Assembly (NCBI GenBank): GCA_037951105.1
Contig: JBAMJV010007722.1
Location: forward strand, 1 to 64,000
Source of the DNA: Echinarachnius parma
Taxonomy: Eukaryota > Echinodermata > Echinoidea > Clypeasteroida > Echinarachniidae
Length of the DNA: 64,000 nucleotides
Direction: 5' to 3'
Part shown: positions 60,975 to 64,000 of the stretch, in pieces
Numbering within the stretch: position 1 is the first letter of the stretch
How the letters are laid out: each line of letters begins with the position of its first letter
Made by a program: the position numbers and the translations under genes
Notes under the pieces: model-generated
What the model was told of the DNA's origin: nothing
What the model saw: only the letters and a program-made list of their open reading frames with translations
The model's database searches: none

Positions 60975-61441
60975 TTAACCCGTTCACTAATTTTTAAATT
61001 ATGTGTATAGCATGCATTCTCCACAGACCCCTGCTTGAGAGCATGGTCCTAACTAGGACCCCGTTTACAGTGAAAAAAAGGCCAAATGCGGGGCCAAAAG
61101 TGGCCGCGCATTTGGCCCCGCTCTGGAGGTAGTCTCGGCCGGGGCCGAGCCGCAGCTCGGCCCCGCTTTTTCTCACTGTAAACGCACGCAGGGCCAAATG
61201 CGGTACCAAATTGGGAAAACAATTCATTGCAAATAACGCGCCTTTGTTCTGTGACCCCGGCGTGCCCCCAAATAATGGTTTGTTTACATGCAGAGCGCCA
61301 CTACAACAAGATATTGAAAGGGCGGCCGGGCCGAGACCGCCACTGTAAACGCACAAAATTGGGGGGGCTGAGTACCGCAATTTAGGCAGGGCCGAGCTGC
61401 GGCTCGTCCCGGCCCTGCACTGTAAACGGGGTCTAGGTTAA
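60975..61441. mobile_element. TTAA micro-element interrupted by a MITE
   Basis: TTAACCCGTTCACTAA ... GCATTCTCCACAG ... GGTCCTAACTAG up to 61056, then GTTAA at 61437-61441 after the insert. Compared with 44494-44583, the halves join cleanly when the insert and one TAG are removed. Confidence 0.8.
61057..61433. mobile_element. 377-bp GC-rich MITE with TAG target duplication
   Basis: Inverted ends GACCCCGTTTACAGTG; TAG at 61054-61056 and 61434-61436. The core CACTGTAAACG recurs inside (about 61177 and 61339). Blocks such as GGCCAAATGCGG and GCCGAGCTGCGGCTCG are palindromic. A 3-bp duplication fits PIF/Harbinger or CACTA; not decided. Confidence 0.82.
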
Positions 61442-64000
61442 AGGCGGGTAAACATAGCTTTCAAATCAAATCATCAAATACTTCAGTGCATGATGATTAG
61501 AGGTTCACATGATGTGTAATTCACATTAAATTGAATACTATTCCAAGGCTTATAAATGAGAATAAAACATACTTTTTAAACAGATAACACATGTGCAATA
61601 TGTACACATTCTTATTTGATGGCCATCATTTAAATGCAAACTGATGCCACACTGTTTGTCTAAAAAGTGTGAAGGCTACATGAAACGTGATCAAATAATG
61701 TCGTAGATGACCAGTCAAATTCTATAACGGCACTCCCTTACATGTGGCCTGCTGGTCTAATAAGTAAACCACAGTTAGATTTTACTTGGAAAAGTTGCAA
61801 TGAATTATATGAATGCAAACATTAATCTATTTGCATTTTCCATTAACAGTGCAAAGTTTTATGATGAGGCCATTGGGTAGAAAATTCTGTTTGATGCTAT
61901 GTACTTTTATATGTTACTGTTTTACCATTTGTTACCTTAGGTGTTGATAATAAATACATGTATTAAATAAGCAAAAAAATATAGAATGTCAAGCTTTTGA
62001 GGTAGAAAAGTCATGCACACAAAAAATGCACAGGAATTTTTCTCTTAAAGCTAATGATATGTGATGTTGAGAGTCAATAAGAGACAGAGCTTTCGAGCTA
62101 CGCAGAATCTTCATCAGAGCTCAGAGGCAGCATTATAATAACCGTGTGATGTTTGATAGATCTCTGTGTATTTCCACTAAGACAGCAGCTGTCGTTGGTG
62201 TTCCAGTGTGTGTGTATTGTCTGTACTCTGTGAACGCTAATGGCTTCTCTAACTCTCAAACGCCACACATCACGGCTTGCTGATGATCAAGGGCATATAC
62301 TGTAGACTGAGCCAACACATATCAGAGTAGGGGGAATCCCATGACAGAGGCAAGTTGTGCCAAAAATGAATTAATTTTATTGATAGTTATAAAAAACATG
62401 TATTCAGAAAGTGCCTAATATTATATGCTCCCAAGTACATGTAGGTGTAAACAAATTCTAGTGAAAAGACAAAAAAGGGCATTGCATGATTCCATAAGGT
62501 CAGATTATCGCTATATTTACTTTACTTATTGAGATGGCAATGTAACAAGATACAAACATAAACATTAATTAACAAGTGTTTCTGTTGTTGTTTTTCCCTA
62601 GATACTTGTTTGTATTCTCCTATAGGTGGGGGGGGGGGGGGGGGGGGGGGGGGGGGGCTCCCCTTTATCCCAACTGTATAGCCATGCCACCTACATGTAG
62701 GAGAAGATTAGCCCCCCCCCCCCCCCACCCTGCTGTTCTACATAATCCATTTATGAAAAGGCGAAAGAATTGTGGAAATGACAGAAATATGTAAAAATAT
62801 GGATGGTGTTTGTGCAGCCGGCTATGCCTGTTTTTCTAGGGTCATGTTGTGATTCTGCAGCATGTACAAAATATACAGACTATACACGTGTGATGTACAT
62901 GTAGTGTGTTACTAATATCAACCATATATGGCAAAATACATTACAGTTCCACTACACATTACATCAGGAGGGAAAATCCATCTAAAATAACCATTGCATA
63001 CCATCTACATCTATCATTTATGATAAAACTTTACCCAATATGGGTCGACACGTATTCTACATGCATAAGGCTGTCTAGGGGTTGGTGGTAAAAAGGCATT
63101 CATACATATTTAAAAAGCTACATCATTGTTCTGTGAATATAAAAATGTGCCTCCTCTAATAATCGTCAATCATGTTTTTGAAGTGTCTTTTTTTTTTATA
63201 GTCTGTTGTAAAAGTGTAGTTATTACAACGCTTGTTACATAGTGCTGGCGAGTATAGTACAGATGTACAGAAACTGGACATTATTTGTCCTGTTCAAATT
63301 TAGTGCACAGGGCCAAGGGGCACAAATCCAACCCAACCTAGTCACCAGGGTATAGTCAGAACCATTGGCTCTAACCCAGGCCCTAACCCATCAATCTCAG
63401 TACACTGGAAATGATTACTATATGTGAATGGATATGCACAGAGTAATCACCCTACAGTCCTAAAACCATGAAGCTAAAGCTCTTCCGGGCACTGTATAGA
63501 GATCAGTGGATATACTAGGCTGGTCCTGGGTCAGCGTCTAACCCTGCCCCCTAAATCTGTGGTAGATGTTAACATATAAAGAAGAGCGCCACACGTTCAT
63601 CTCTCATTTCTTTTAAAGGGGCATTCCCTCTTTTGCAAGCCAAAAATAATTTAAAAATATAAGTTGCCATATTAACCTCAAATATTATAGATCATGATTT
63701 TTAAAATTTATTCTGAAAAGATTAGGACTTGACAATGTATTTTGGTGGAGTTATGAATTTTATGATTTTTGTTAATATTACCTATAGATTAATAAAATGT
63801 TGGATGACGGTTTAATAACCGAACCTCACAATAATCTGTCTAGCTCCCTCTACATTCGCTGTTGATATTGTATGTGGTATGAATGTGATGCCCACCACCC
63901 ATAATAGATAGCGCCACCAACGAGAGAGATCTGCACAATGAGAGAGATCTGCACAACAGCAGTGATCGCTATGAATGATGGCACCTACGGCTATGAAATT
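61442..64000. other. No gene seen
   Basis: AT-rich with a G-run at 62623-62656 followed by a C-run at 62713-62726. No exon, tRNA or repeat family could be supported in the last 1.3 kb. Confidence 0.5.

Noticed and set aside
60994-61380. 128-codon minus-strand frame
   Set aside because: Falls inside the palindromic GC-rich MITE; open by composition.

Overview
This is 64 kb of AT-rich, intron- and repeat-dominated metazoan DNA, most like a marine invertebrate deuterostome. An echinoderm such as a sea urchin is my best guess. The guess rests on abundant poly-C/poly-G runs, frequent ACATGTACATGT motifs and many short inverted-repeat transposons, and I could not test it by search. I see no bacterial, organellar, rRNA or CRISPR features and no LTR, retroviral or Polinton-like element.

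One protein-coding gene is clearly recognisable, on the minus strand: the 3' part of an SH2 adaptor of the SHB/SHD/SHE/SHF family. Its four visible exons are 24633-23950, 22713-22575, 13154-13035 and 12241-12058. All junctions are GT-AG and in phase, and they join to 374 codons from the first ATG of the first visible exon. That stretch holds a disordered, tyrosine-bearing region with two EYD(N/Q)PWEW motifs and a complete C-terminal SH2 domain. Upstream exons were not found, so 24.6-64 kb is either a very long 5' intron or intergenic DNA.

Layout: 0-2.8 kb is AT-rich DNA with a TA-flanked MITE and older repeats, ending in a plus-strand AATAAA. 2.8-11.5 kb is the 3' flank (possibly a long 3' UTR) with minisatellites and two large hairpin MITEs. 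11.5-24.6 kb is the gene. Its introns contain decayed partial copies of three of its exons, a 165-bp satellite split by a clean 1.2-kb non-autonomous Helitron, TTAA-flanked MITEs and a 360-bp (GAGGAT)n array. 24.6-64 kb has no supported gene. It holds a series of 90-230-bp-period tandem arrays, several MITE families, a tRNA-derived SINE, and a few CpG-bearing islands without visible repeats.

Two themes stand out. First, local tandem duplication has repeatedly hit this locus, including its exons. Second, TTAA-targeting non-autonomous elements in three size classes (about 80-90, 380 and 550-670 bp) are dense, and nested insertions give independent proof of several element boundaries.
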